Of a stretch of 64,000 nt of DNA, positions 7,631 through 17,858 are shown one piece after another. The stretch covers positions 1,178,001-1,242,000 of the forward strand of contig JADIYP010000001.1 of NCBI GenBank assembly GCA_016705235.1. The letters run 5' to 3'. The position numbers were made by a program, and so were the translations under genes. Position 1 is the stretch's first letter, and each line of letters starts with the position of its first letter. The notes beneath the pieces are model-generated. The model was not told where the DNA came from, ran no database searches, and worked only from the letters and a program-made list of their open reading frames with translations. The DNA is from Candidatus Leptovillus affinis (GTDB lineage Bacteria > Chloroflexota > Anaerolineae > Promineifilales > Promineifilaceae).

Positions 7631-10617
7631 TTATTGCGCTGCCGGCTCCAACCGCGCCCAGGCCAGCCAACTCCAGGGGGAGTTGGGCGCTTGGCGGATG
7701 AGGGAGAGGTAGGTGGTGACGGCTTGGTTGTTATCGCCAGCAAGTTCGTAAGTCAATCCGCTTAGGTAGAGCAGCCGATTATGCATCATCTGGTGAGAAG
7801 GTGTGTCATTGGGCAATTTGTCTATCAGATCTTTAGCTCGTTTTGAAATCGGGAAACGGCCGTTCTCCCGCCAAAATCATTTCTTCTATTTGATTGATTT
7901 GCTGATTGTAAAAGAAATCTACAGGCGATTCAAAAAAGCTATTGTCCAAACTATCAGAGCGTAATGGTAACGATTCATCCGCACAGGCAATCGTATGATC
8001 TACCAGCCCATGCACACCTTCGGACAATCCAATGGTAAGTATGTCAGTCTGCTGATCCCCCCAGCAAAACCAAGAGTAAATGTTTTGTGTTGCTTGTAAA
8101 AGTAGCAAAGGACTTCCATCGAGCGTGTCAGTTATGGCTTGAACCTGAATATCCGTCACAGGTGGGATCAATTCAGCTAACCGATAAAGTTGCCAGGTAT
8201 CGTCAACCGCATCCAAAATCACAACTTGTGGGGCTGCTGGTTCAACATAACCAGCCATTCATTTTCTAGATCATCATCAATATTGAATTCATGCTGGAAT
8301 AAAATCTCTATGTGATTGGCAGCGAATGCAGCTTCAGGTGACAGACTGACCGGCAAACTCAAACGCTCCAGGAAGCCAGCAATTACCATTGAAAAGGACA
8401 CATTCGCCTTTGTAAAGCTGTTGTTGGATAGCCGTAATTTCGCAACATGCCAAGTTGGGCTAATAAATCATCGTTTGCATTCATATCTAAGCTGCGAAAC
8501 CATTCATCCTGGTACATCAAGCGGCAAGAGGCTACCAGATCCTCATCGGTTGCGAGAAAAATATTTTGTATAGCAGTGGAAAACTCTGTTTGAGGCAGAT
8601 CGTGGATAGAGGCCATCGTGGCTAATGCCAATTCATTTTCGTGCGCAAGCCATTGCCAAATGTAAGCGAAGAAGCGCGATGTAATCCACGAAGGGCGCTG
8701 TTTCAATTGTTGTATTTGCCAAACTGCGGTTAAGCATTGTAATGCGTTCATCCACGCTTAAATTTTCGGGAGAAAGGATAACATCACCGATGTAAATGCT
8801 TTAAGATGGGAAAATAAAATGGACTGTCTAGATAATTTGCTTTCCAATATCCATTCACTTCATCAAATTCACCAATGTTGGATCTTCTGGTTCTAATATG
8901 CCAATCCATTCGAACTCTCCATCCTGATCAAAATCACCAGACTGCATAATATCGAGTACAAGTCCTAAATTCTCTGCGATTTCAGATGGCAGTTGTTCAA
9001 TCGGCAATAAAGATTGGCTCAAAATGTTTTTTGAAAGGTCTTCAAGGTTACAAATAATTGATCGATCTGCTAATTCCCAGTCGAACCCCCTCCCTTTGAC
9101 AGCCTGTTCATTCAGAAATTCCCCAATGTTTGTTTCTAACGCTTGATCTGAATTGATGACAAGGTTTCTACAGAGGAAATTAATCTTGATTCACCCGTAT
9201 CTTGATCATTTTCAACTATAAATTGTGCGTAAGGACTGTTCTCTAAAGTGTGGATATCATCTAAGTTTTGTTTGGCTTGTTGATAATTTCCATCTCTAAT
9301 ATTTATTATTGCAGATTGAAACAAAGCAAACGCTAACCAATCTATTTCAGCATTAGAGTCTTCCTTTAACTGTTCGATAGCCAATTGTAAATAATCCAGA
9401 TATTCTTCTTCTGGTATTGAATAAGTGCGATTTGCCCCCATAACACTCCGCCATAGATTACACACTGCGCTACCCTGAGGAAATCCATCCGCTAATTCAT
9501 GTTGCGGTTGTAAACCATTCCAACTGTAAGTATTTTCTTCTTCCCAGGCACATCCGAAATTGGATGCATGGTTTTGCAAAATCTGGATATCGACAGTTTC
9601 ATCTTAATGAAATCACCAAATTCATATTTTGGCGCAAAATAATAGGAATCATAATAATGCAAATCAAGAGATTCTAATTTTTCCAACCTATCTCCGGTCC
9701 AGGTATAAATATGGAGCATTTGATCAGTAGCATTACCACCTAAATATGTTTCATTATGGATAATGATCTCGTTTATTCCATCCCCTGTTAAATCATAGTC
9801 AACGATTGCTTCAGATTCACCATCCTCATAATATCGGCTGGAAAAACTGGGCAAGATATTCGATATTTGCTTATAAGGACCGTTTTCTACTCGTTCCACC
9901 AACATGAAACTGCGAGTATGATATTTTAGAAAATCTACCGCAACAATCCAGGTTTTAGATTCTTTTCCTCCTAATTCAATTTCTTGCACAGAAAAGTTCA
10001 AAACATCATCAATTTGTTCAATGTTTTCCAGATCTTCTACTTGTTGTTCATTCAGATACTGCAAAAAACCATTTTGTAATATTCTTACAGGTCTAGCGCC
10101 ATTATAATATGCTCTATATTCACCTAGCGGATTCTCATTAACCATATTTTGAGCGTTTGGAAAGCCATCTTCATAATAGGTTTCTGATCGTGGTTGATTA
10201 GTGAATTGATCAATCGAGAACGAATCGAAAGATTCCCCCATTTGGGTTCCAATCAGAACTGTCTATTCGCACTGCCTGGATCAACGATTCGATAATCAAA
10301 TCTGCTACAGGCCTCTGTAAACGAAATTGCTGATCTAATTCTGATACATCTAGAATAGGAATTAGGATTGGTGTTTCAGATGGCCACAGAGTAGGCTCTG
10401 GGGTAATAATCGTGGAAGTTGGTGTTGGAGTGGAAACGGCCGTTTCCACCACCCCCATCGTCGGCGAAGGCAAAGCCGTAGGCGGTATGGTTGCAGTAGC
10501 AGTTGGTTGGGGCGGCACGGCCGTTGCCGTCGGCAAAACCTCTGGCGCATCCGCTCCGCACGCCGCTAACCATAACAAACAGAAGACTAACAGGACTATA
10601 AACGGCCGTTTCCCCAT
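7631..10617 (-). pseudogene. Large lipoprotein with FG-GAP-like and TPR segments, about nine frameshifts
   Basis: Coding-like segments follow each other in alternating frames over 3 kb. The first starts at ATG 10617 (AGGAG upstream) with a lipoprotein signal (LLVFCLLWLAAC) and a Pro/Thr-rich linker (ATAVPPQPTATATIPPT). Later segments include DLTGDGINEIIIHNETYLGG and FDQDGEFEWIGIL, which resemble Ca-binding FG-GAP/VCBS motifs, and a C-terminal TPR-like stretch (LLYLSGLTYELAGDNNQAVTTYLSLIRQAP). Frame changes fall near 10236 (a C5 run), 9590, 9160, 8880, 8780, 8660, 8400, 8245 and 7835. Joined, they give one protein of about 990 residues. The gene is more AT-rich than its neighbours. It is a decayed secreted lipoprotein gene, or less likely a badly sequenced stretch. 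Function unknown. Confidence 0.75.
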
Positions 10618-10658
10618 CTTTCGCTCTCCTAAATCAACCCCCAAATGATAACGCCAGT

Positions 10659-10691
10659 AGATTTGTCAAATCTCAAAGATTTGACAAATCT
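10659..10691. terminator. 15-3-15 hairpin with self-complementary arms
   Basis: Arms agatttgtcaaatct and agatttgacaaatct around a caa loop, starting 2 bases after the gatB stop codon. Third copy of the family seen at 6353 and 7596. Confidence 0.75.
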
Positions 10692-10693
10692 GC

Positions 10694-12178
10694 TTACTTC
10701 CGCGCCGCCAGCGCCGCCGCCAGCAGGCGGTTCACCACCGCCGGGTCCGCCTTGCCGCGCATCTCGCGCATCACCTGGCCTACAAAGAAGCCGATGAGCC
10801 GCTCCTTGCCGCCCAGATAGGCGGCCACGTTGTCCGGGTGGGCGTCCAGGGTGCGTTCGATCACGGCCGTTATCGCCCCCTCATCGCTCACCTGCGCCAG
10901 CCCCTGCGCCTGCACAATCGCCGGGGCGCTCTGGCCGCTGGTAAACATTGCCGCCAGCACCTCTTTGGCCGTGTTGTTGTTGATGGCCCGCCGCTCGACC
11001 AATTCCAGCAGTTCCGCCAGCCCGGCCGGCGTGACGCGAATCGCGTCAATGCTTTGTTTATGCTCGTTCATCAGCGAGAAAAGGTTGTTGATGATCCAGT
11101 TGGCGATGGTTTTGGGGTCGGGGGAGGAGGGGGAGAGGGAGACGGCCGTTTCAAACCATTCCGCCACCGCTTTTTCCTCCGTCAGCACCCGCGCATCGTA
11201 AGCCGAGAGGCCGTAATCTGCTTGGTAGCGCTGCACTTTGGCGTCCGGTAGTTCAGGCAGGGCGGCTTTTACGGCAGCGATCCACGCGTCGCTGATGGCG
11301 AGTGGCGGCAAGTCCGGCTCAGGGAAGTAGCGGTAATCCTCCGCCTCTTCCTTGCTGCGCTGGCTGAAGGTGATGCGCTTCGTGTCATGCCAGCCGCGCG
11401 TTTCTTGCACAACTTGGCCGCCGCTGTTCAGCACTTCGGTTTGCCGGGCAATCTCAAAGGCCGTGCCATCGGCCAGCGACTTAAAGCTGTTCAGGTTTTT
11501 GAGTTCCGTGCGCTTGCCAAAGGCCGTCGTGCCGATGGGTCGGATGCTGATGTTGGGTTCCACGCGAAAGACGCCTTTCTCCAAATCCCCGGCGTTCACC
11601 CCCAGATAGCGCAAAATCTGGCGGATTTTCATGGCATAGGCCCGCGCCTCCTCGCCGCTGTGGATGTCTGGCTCGGAGACGATTTCCAGCAAAGGCACGC
11701 CGGAGCGGTTGTAATCGACAAGGGTGCCTTCTTCGGCGGCCACGGCCGTGCGGTCCAGGTGGGTCAGCTTGCCGGTGTCCTCTTCCATATGCACCCGGCG
11801 CACGCGGATGCGTTTGGTGGAACCATCTTCCAGTTCAATATCCAGCCAGCCGCGCAGGCCAATGGGCAGCTCGTACTGCGTAAGCTGGTACGCCTTGGGC
11901 AGGTCGGGATAGAAGTAGTTTTTGCGGGCGAAGATGTTGTGCTGCTGCACCGCGCAGTTCAGCGCGAGGGCGACGCGCATGGCATATTCGACAGCGCGCC
12001 GATTGATGACGGGCAGCATGCCGGGCATACCCAGACAGACAGGGCAAACGGCCGTGTTCGGTTCTGCCTGCACGCTGTCGACCACCTGGCAGCTGCAAAA
12101 CATCTTAGAGTTGGTCATGAGTTCGGCATGGATTTCCAGGCCGATGATGGGTTCGTATTGGGTCATTGTATCAATCAT
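10694..12178 (-). CDS. gatB: Asp-tRNA(Asn)/Glu-tRNA(Gln) amidotransferase subunit B
   Basis: A 494-residue subunit of GatCAB, which converts mischarged Glu-tRNA(Gln) or Asp-tRNA(Asn) to the cognate aminoacyl-tRNA in organisms lacking GlnRS or AsnRS. It shows the GatB signature YEPIIGLEIHAELMTNSKMFC, the Cys residues of SCQVV and PVCLGMPGMLPVINRRAVEYA, FARKNYFYPDLPKAYQLTQYE, VHMEEDTGKL, DYNRSGVPLLEIVSEPD, and the C-terminal GatB/YqeY helical domain ending VGQVMREMRGKADPAVVNRLL. The start may be ATG 12178 or ATG 12166; neither has a clear ribosome-binding site. Its partners gatA and gatC lie on the same strand 3-4.5 kb upstream, separated by an aminotransferase, a nucleotidyltransferase-like gene and a toxin-antitoxin pair. 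Confidence 0.97.
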   Translation of the reverse strand: MIDTMTQYEPIIGLEIHAELMTNSKMFCSCQVVDSVQAEPNTAVCPVCLGMPGMLPVINRRAVEYAMRVALALNCAVQQHNIFARKNYFYPDLPKAYQLTQYELPIGLRGWLDIELEDGSTKRIRVRRVHMEEDTGKLTHLDRTAVAAEEGTLVDYNRSGVPLLEIVSEPDIHSGEEARAYAMKIRQILRYLGVNAGDLEKGVFRVEPNISIRPIGTTAFGKRTELKNLNSFKSLADGTAFEIARQTEVLNSGGQVVQETRGWHDTKRITFSQRSKEEAEDYRYFPEPDLPPLAISDAWIAAVKAALPELPDAKVQRYQADYGLSAYDARVLTEEKAVAEWFETAVSLSPSSPDPKTIANWIINNLFSLMNEHKQSIDAIRVTPAGLAELLELVERRAINNNTAKEVLAAMFTSGQSAPAIVQAQGLAQVSDEGAITAVIERTLDAHPDNVAAYLGGKERLIGFFVGQVMREMRGKADPAVVNRLLAAALAARK

Positions 12179-12248
12179 AAACTCGAAATTCGTGGTTTGG
12201 TTGGTGATTGGCCCGGTGGGCGTGTGTAGTTATTGCTGTATTCTGGCT

Positions 12249-12608
12249 TCAACGAACAGTTTGTGAGCGAAAACGAATTTTTCTCTCTGTTACCACAGCA
12301 AAACGTCCACTTAACTGTGAGCCATATTGAGCCATCAGCGCCGCCATAACTTGTATGCGGTTGCCGCCGCTTTCATCTTGTAAGCGTAGTAGCACAACGC
12401 CATGATGCGGTTCCTGCCGTCGGAAAATTAATTCGCCAAAATCCTTGTCATTGGTAACTACAATGCGTTCTTCGTCCCAGGCAAGCTGCAAAATAGCGGC
12501 ATCATCTGCTTCAGGCATTGCCTCGGCCACAATGAGAACGTCATGACCTTCTGCCTGGAGGTAGCGGGCAATGCCGAAGCCTGTCGATTCATCAACAAGG
12601 AAGCGCAT
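12249..12608 (-). CDS. DUF5615 PIN-like toxin candidate
   Basis: A 119-residue protein of the DUF5615 (PIN-like, Mut7-C related) family. It starts MRFLVDESTGFGIARYLQAEGHD, with acidic residues in positions typical of PIN nucleases (D6, E7), and continues DDAAILQLAWDEERIVVTNDKDFGELIF, where NDKDF is the hallmark of this family. Proteins of this type are paired with a DUF433 partner and are presumed ribonuclease toxins. Here the DUF433 gene ends 2 bases upstream, so both are on one transcript with the antitoxin first. Nuclease activity is inferred from the family and has not been demonstrated for this pair. Confidence 0.88.
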   Translation of the reverse strand: MRFLVDESTGFGIARYLQAEGHDVLIVAEAMPEADDAAILQLAWDEERIVVTNDKDFGELIFRRQEPHHGVVLLRLQDESGGNRIQVMAALMAQYGSQLSGRFAVVTERKIRFRSQTVR

Positions 12609-12610
12609 AT

Positions 12611-12865
12611 TTAGGCGGCTAACGGTAGCAACGGGAACACATCTTCTTGGGCGACAACCATCGCAGCATACGAAAGTGCAGCCCGAATATCGGCCAGTTC
12701 CAGGCGCGGATATTCGGCCAGAATATCCGCTTCTGGAATTCCTTGGGCCACCATGCGCACGATTAATTCAACAGGAATCCGGGTGTCTTTGATGACCGGC
12801 TTTCCAAGCATAACTTTAGGGTTCATTTCGATGCGTTCCAAGACTTGTTTGTTGTCCATAGTCAC
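12611..12865 (-). CDS. DUF433 antitoxin candidate
   Basis: An 84-residue DUF433 protein. The typical core NPKVMLGKPVIKDTRIPVELIVRM is followed by a helix-turn-helix-like segment (GIPEADILAEYPRLELADIRAALSYAA). DUF433 proteins are small DNA-binding partners of DUF5615 PIN-like toxins, and this one directly precedes such a gene (2-base gap). It probably neutralises the partner and represses the pair. An ACGGCCGT motif lies just upstream (near 12888). The pair is inserted between gatB and an aminotransferase gene, a common position for mobile toxin-antitoxin modules. Confidence 0.88.
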   Translation of the reverse strand: MTMDNKQVLERIEMNPKVMLGKPVIKDTRIPVELIVRMVAQGIPEADILAEYPRLELADIRAALSYAAMVVAQEDVFPLLPLAA

Positions 12866-12915
12866 ATCCTTTTGTGGCCGAAGGGAACGGCCGTTATCAG
12901 CATTATTAGCTTATC

Positions 12916-14076
<1,161 letters not shown>

Positions 14077-14093
14077 GGTCTCTCCATTTTGAA

Positions 14094-14136
14094 GATACGT
14101 GATACGAGATTTTTCACGCATCATGGTTCACGTATC
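14094..14136. repeat. GTGATGCGTGAT-family hairpin, degenerate copy
   Basis: gatacgtga at 14094-14102 pairs with tcacgtatc at 14128-14136. The interior (cacgcatcatg) belongs to the same family as the hairpins at 5604, 27400 and 31232. It overlaps the stop codon of the upstream gene (14128-14130). Confidence 0.6.
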
Positions 14137-15044
14137 GTTTGTTAAGTCAGTCATTGAATCATCATTGGCAACCAGTTTTCTGGCGCTGCCTATCATTTTA
14201 GCACGTTCTCCCACCAGCGCGCCGTCGAGGATGCAGGTCTCGACGTGGGCGTCGGCGGCGATGATGCTGTGCCGCACGATGGCGTCTTTGACGACCGCGC
14301 CGGCATGGATGCTGACGTAAGGGCCGATGACGGCCGTTTCCACATACGCTTCCTCGTCAATATAGACGGGCGGCAGGACGGTAAAATCTTCGGCGTAGCT
14401 GCGTTCGATGGCGTCGGGCGTGGCCCCGTAGCCCAGACCCAGCAGGCGTTGGTTGGCGTGCAGCAGGGCTTCGGGGGTGTGGGTTTCCAGCCAGAGATGC
14501 GCGGTGGTGGTGCGAACGGCCGTTCCTCCCTTCCGCATCTCTTGGCAAACGTCTTGCAGGGTTGCGGAGGGGGCGGCGGATTGTAGGGCGTGGTGGAGGA
14601 GACGGCCGTTTTTGAACCAGGTTATGGCGGCGGTGGGGTTGGGAGAAACGGCCGTGTCCGGCGGCGTCACAAATACCGCGTCCATTCTGGAATCGGGCAG
14701 ATTACTCCAGGCAGCCTCGGCAATGACCATCCCCGCCACCACGAGCACATCGCCTTCGTCCAGATAATCGCCACACAAAGCAATGGCTTGCGCCTGCCCA
14801 AGAATGCCTGCCTGAGCGACAAATTGGGCGTCTAACTGCGGGTACTGCGCCTTCAGCCAATCGGCAATCTCGTCAGCCTGCTCTCCAGCGACAAAATGAC
14901 CGGCCCGTTCAAAACCTCTCCCAGCAAGTCTAATAGATGGCTGAGGATGGTTTTGCCAGCTACATTTAACAAAGGTCTGGGGCGGTGGGAAATCTGCGCT
15001 AGACGATTGGCGTCTGTGTTGGCGAGAAGGATGATAGTTTTCAC
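14128..15044 (-). pseudogene. Sugar-nucleotidyltransferase-like protein with hexapeptide tail, frameshifted
   Basis: The N-terminus reads VKTIILLANTDANRLAQISH then RPRPLLNVAGKTILSHLLDLL from a GTG at 15044 (GGAG 7 bases upstream). It then changes frame near 14893-14896 (an A4 run) and continues FVAGEQADEIADWLKAQYPQ to a left-handed beta-helix tail (IGPYVSIHAGAVVKDAIV, VETCILDGALVGERAKMIG). This is the layout of glucose-1-phosphate thymidylyltransferase/GlmU-like enzymes. The G-rich GTR nucleotide-binding loop expected after ILAA is replaced by NTDANRL, while PRPLL is kept. So it carries both a frameshift and a damaged active site: a pseudogene, or a regulatory pseudo-enzyme with one sequencing error. 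It sits directly after gatA. Confidence 0.75.
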
Positions 15045-15074
15045 GAATGTCTCCGGTAACAAAACGAAAATATG

Positions 15075-16532
15075 TCAATCTTGAACTGTTAATGTTGGAA
15101 CCTGGCGATGCCACCCGGTCGCCTGCTCATACGCGTAGGCCGCGTTCAAGATGGTCGCCTCTTGCAGCGTATTGCCGATAAGCTGCAAGCCTATGGGCAG
15201 CCCTTTGCTGTCGAAGCCGCAGGGAACGCTCAGGCCGCAGCTGGCGCTGAGGTTCACCGACAGGGTGAAAATATCGGCCAGATACATATTCAAGGGGTCG
15301 TCGGCGCGCTCGCCGATTTTGAAGGCGGTGGTGGGGCTGGTGGGGCAGGCGATGACATCGACTTGCTCGAAGGCGTTCAGGAAGTCTTGTTTGATGAGGG
15401 TGCGCACTTTGAGCGCACGGCCGTAATACTCATCATAATAACCGGCGCTCAGCACATATGTGCCTAACATGATCCGTCGCTTCACCTCCGGGCCGAACAA
15501 GGCGCGCGTTTTCTTCACTGTGTCGATCATGTCGGCCCCTGGCAGGCGCGGGCCGTAACGCACGCCGTCGTAGCGGGCCAGGTTGGCGCTGGCCTCCGCC
15601 GGGGCGATGAGGTAGTAGACGGGCAGGGCGTAGCGGGTGTGGGGCAGGCTGATGGGCCGGATTTTCGCGCCCAGTTCTTGCAGTTTGGCGATGGCGGCGC
15701 GCACGGCCGTTTCTACCTCTTGATCAATCCCTTCTATAAAATACTCGGCCGGTACGCCCACCCGCAGTCCGCGAATGTCACCGGTCAGCCCCGCTGCAAA
15801 ATCGGGCACAGGCACATCCAGCGAGGTGCTGTCGCGCGGGTCGTAGCCGGCGGTGGCCTGGAAAAGGGCGGTGCAGTCGGCGACGGTGCGGCCGAACATG
15901 CTCACCTGGTCCAGCGACGAGGCAAAGGCGACGACCCCCCAGCGGGAGATACGGCCGTAAGTTGGCCGCAGCCCCACAATGCCGCACAACGATGCTGGCT
16001 GGCGCACGCTGCCGCCGGTATCCGTTCCCAGGGCGGCGAAGGCCATTTGCGCGGAAACGGCCGTTGCGCTGCCGCCGCTGCTGCCGCCCGGCACGCGCTC
16101 TAAATCCCACGGATTGCGCGTGGTAACGTAGGCCGAGTTTTCCGTGGAAGACCCCATCGCAAACTCGTCGGTATTGGTTTTGCCCAGGATGACGGCGCCG
16201 GCTTCCTTTAATTTTTGCACCACGAAGGCATCATAGGGCGGGATAAATCCTTCCAGAATTTTGCTGCCGGCGGTGTTGGGCACGCCCTGGACGCTGATGA
16301 TGTCTTTTATGGCCACCGGAATGCCCAAAAGGGGGCCGTCTTCGCCGTTGGCGCGCCGCTGGTCGGCGGCGGCGGCCTGCTCTAAAGCCAATTCATCGGT
16401 GATGGTTAGGTAGCTTTGCAGGTCGTTGTCCAGGGCGACGATGCGGTCGAGCATGGCCTGGGTCAGGGCTGTGCTGCTGGTTTCGCCGCGCCGCAGGGCG
16501 TCGCGGGCTTCGGTTAGAGATAAATAGTCCAT
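15075..16532 (-). CDS. gatA: Glutamyl-tRNA(Gln)/aspartyl-tRNA(Asn) amidotransferase subunit A
   Basis: The 485-residue amidase subunit of GatCAB. It releases ammonia from glutamine for transfer to the misacylated tRNA. The amidase signature is complete: the catalytic Lys in GIPVAIKDIISVQG, then TNTDEFAMGSSTENSAYVTTRNPWD, VPGGSSGGSATAVSAQMAFAA with the cis-Ser, and GTDTGGSVRQPASLCGIVGLRPTYGRISRWGV containing the nucleophile Ser. The C-terminus (SCGLSVPCGFDSKGLPIGLQLIG, LNAAYAYEQATGWH) is typical. It follows gatC on the same strand with a 155-bp gap and precedes the nucleotidyltransferase-like pseudogene. Confidence 0.98.
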   Translation of the reverse strand: MDYLSLTEARDALRRGETSSTALTQAMLDRIVALDNDLQSYLTITDELALEQAAAADQRRANGEDGPLLGIPVAIKDIISVQGVPNTAGSKILEGFIPPYDAFVVQKLKEAGAVILGKTNTDEFAMGSSTENSAYVTTRNPWDLERVPGGSSGGSATAVSAQMAFAALGTDTGGSVRQPASLCGIVGLRPTYGRISRWGVVAFASSLDQVSMFGRTVADCTALFQATAGYDPRDSTSLDVPVPDFAAGLTGDIRGLRVGVPAEYFIEGIDQEVETAVRAAIAKLQELGAKIRPISLPHTRYALPVYYLIAPAEASANLARYDGVRYGPRLPGADMIDTVKKTRALFGPEVKRRIMLGTYVLSAGYYDEYYGRALKVRTLIKQDFLNAFEQVDVIACPTSPTTAFKIGERADDPLNMYLADIFTLSVNLSASCGLSVPCGFDSKGLPIGLQLIGNTLQEATILNAAYAYEQATGWHRQVPTLTVQD

Positions 16533-16687
16533 AGTCTTTAGTCGAGTTGTCGAATAGTCTGGTGGTCGAATTGTCGGGCGGTGTCGGATTGATTGCCCGG
16601 CTATAAGCGTGCCTGACTAGCTGATCAAATAAAAAAAGGGCGCGTGGCCCTGGTTACGTGATGGTGATTGGGAACGGCCGTTTCCGC
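16533..16687. other. gatC-gatA spacer with short GTCGAATAGTC-type repeats
   Basis: The 155-bp gap contains imperfect direct copies of tcgagttgtcgaatagtc and tcgaattgtcgg around 16541-16580 and one ACGGCCGT motif (16674-16681) inside gaacggccgtttc, which can fold on itself. I see no gene in it. Confidence 0.5.
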
Positions 16688-16978
16688 TTATTCATCCAGC
16701 ACAGATTGGATGAGAAACTGGTTTTGCGCTTGCTGGGGGGCGTTAAACAACACATCATCCAGCGGCAGCGAGGGCATCACAACGTCATCACGCATAATGT
16801 TTTGCTGGGCGATGGCATGGGCGGTCGGTTCAATGCCTTCCAGGTCCAGTTCGTTAAGCATGTCGGCGTAGTCCAGAATGGCCGACAATTGTTCCAGATA
16901 TTGTGCTTTTTCGGCGCGGGTCAATTCGAGGCGGGCTAAGTGGGCAATTTTTTCTACGTCTTGCAGGGTTAGAGACAT
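16688..16978 (-). CDS. gatC: Glutamyl-tRNA(Gln)/aspartyl-tRNA(Asn) amidotransferase subunit C
   Basis: A 96-residue protein with the GatC pattern: MSLTLQDVEKIAHLARLELT at the N-terminus, then a helix YLEQLSAILDYADMLNELD, then the extended tail PTAHAIAQQNIMRDDVVMPSLPLDDVLFNAP that wraps around GatA. GatC stabilises the GatA-GatB interface. CAGGAG lies 9-14 bases before the ATG. It is the first gene of the gatC-gatA pair, and gatB lies further downstream on the same strand. Confidence 0.97.
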   Translation of the reverse strand: MSLTLQDVEKIAHLARLELTRAEKAQYLEQLSAILDYADMLNELDLEGIEPTAHAIAQQNIMRDDVVMPSLPLDDVLFNAPQQAQNQFLIQSVLDE

Positions 16979-17076
16979 TGGTTTCTCCTGGAATTGATGT
17001 GGGCGAGATTATAACATTGGGCCAGAGGGGGGACAAACGGCCGTTTCCCCGCCCTAACCCCATCACCAACGGCCGC

Positions 17077-17766
17077 TCAACTGGTGGGGATGGGTTCTTC
17101 CGCCGGCCAGCCGTTGGCGCCGACAAGCGGCACAAAGGCGACCGGAGCCAACGTTTTGGCGGTGTATTTCCGGGCGCTGATGCGCCGCAGCAGGCGCAGC
17201 GCCTGGTAATGGGGCGTCTCGCCTACCGGCATAACCAGACGGCCGTGGACAGCTAACTGCATTTTGAGCGCTTTAGGGATGTGCGGTCCACCTGCGGAAA
17301 CGAGAATGGCGTCGAAGGGGGCGGCTTCTGGCCAGCCCAGAGTGCCGTTGGCGTGCCGGATGGCGACGTTGGTAATGTCCAGGGCCGCCAGCCGTTCCTG
17401 AGCATAGGCAACCAACTCTGGCAGGCGTTCGACGGCATACACCTCGGCGGCCAATTGGCTGAGGATGGCCGCCGCGTAGCCGGAGCCGGAACCAATTTCC
17501 AACACGCGATGGTTTGGCTGTATGTTGAGCGCCTGGATCATGGTGGCGATGATGAATATCTGGGAGATTGTTTGGCCGCCGGGGATGGGTAGGGGCTGGT
17601 TGCAGTAGGAAAATTCTTGCCAGACGGAGGGGATGAATTGTTCGCGGGGGATGGCGTTGATGGCGTGGAGCACGGCCGTTTGCGTAATGCCGCGTTCTTC
17701 TAATTGGCTTACAACAGCGGCTCGCTGTTCGCTAAAAGGATAGGACGCAAGGGTTGGCGCGCCCAT
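17077..17766 (-). CDS. pcm: Protein-L-isoaspartate O-methyltransferase
   Basis: A 229-residue cytosolic SAM-dependent methyltransferase. It methylates isoaspartyl residues in damaged proteins so that they can revert to aspartate. The family blocks are visible: an N-terminal helix (MVSQLEERGI-like VVSQLEERGITQTAVLHAI), IPREQFIP, the PCMT motif LPIPGGQTISQIFIIATMIQAL, SAM motif I VLEIGSGSGYAAAIL, YAVERLPELVAYAQERLAAL, and FDAILVSAGGPHIPKALKMQL then GRLVMPVG. The ATG is preceded by a full AGGAGGTGAT at 10-12 bases spacing. It lies between def and gatC on the same strand. Confidence 0.96.
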   Translation of the reverse strand: MGAPTLASYPFSEQRAAVVSQLEERGITQTAVLHAINAIPREQFIPSVWQEFSYCNQPLPIPGGQTISQIFIIATMIQALNIQPNHRVLEIGSGSGYAAAILSQLAAEVYAVERLPELVAYAQERLAALDITNVAIRHANGTLGWPEAAPFDAILVSAGGPHIPKALKMQLAVHGRLVMPVGETPHYQALRLLRRISARKYTAKTLAPVAFVPLVGANGWPAEEPIPTS

Positions 17767-17790
17767 TTTGTAATCACCTCCTAAAGCATG

Positions 17791-17851
17791 AGACCCTAAG
17801 GGTTTGAACTAACGCAAAGTTAAATTTCTCGAGACCAAACCCTTAGGGTCT
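17791..17851. repeat. Hairpin repeat, AGACCCTAAGGGTTTG family
   Basis: Perfect 16-bp arms, agaccctaagggtttg at 17791-17806 and caaacccttagggtct at 17836-17851, begin 7 bases after the def stop (17859) and end before the pcm ribosome-binding site. It could work as an intergenic terminator or attenuator between def and pcm. Confidence 0.9.
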
Positions 17852-17858
17852 GTATGGC

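Noticed and set aside
11387..12229. 280-codon plus-strand frame antisense to gatB
   Set aside because: It is a shadow caused by codon bias of gatB, which is unambiguous on the minus strand.
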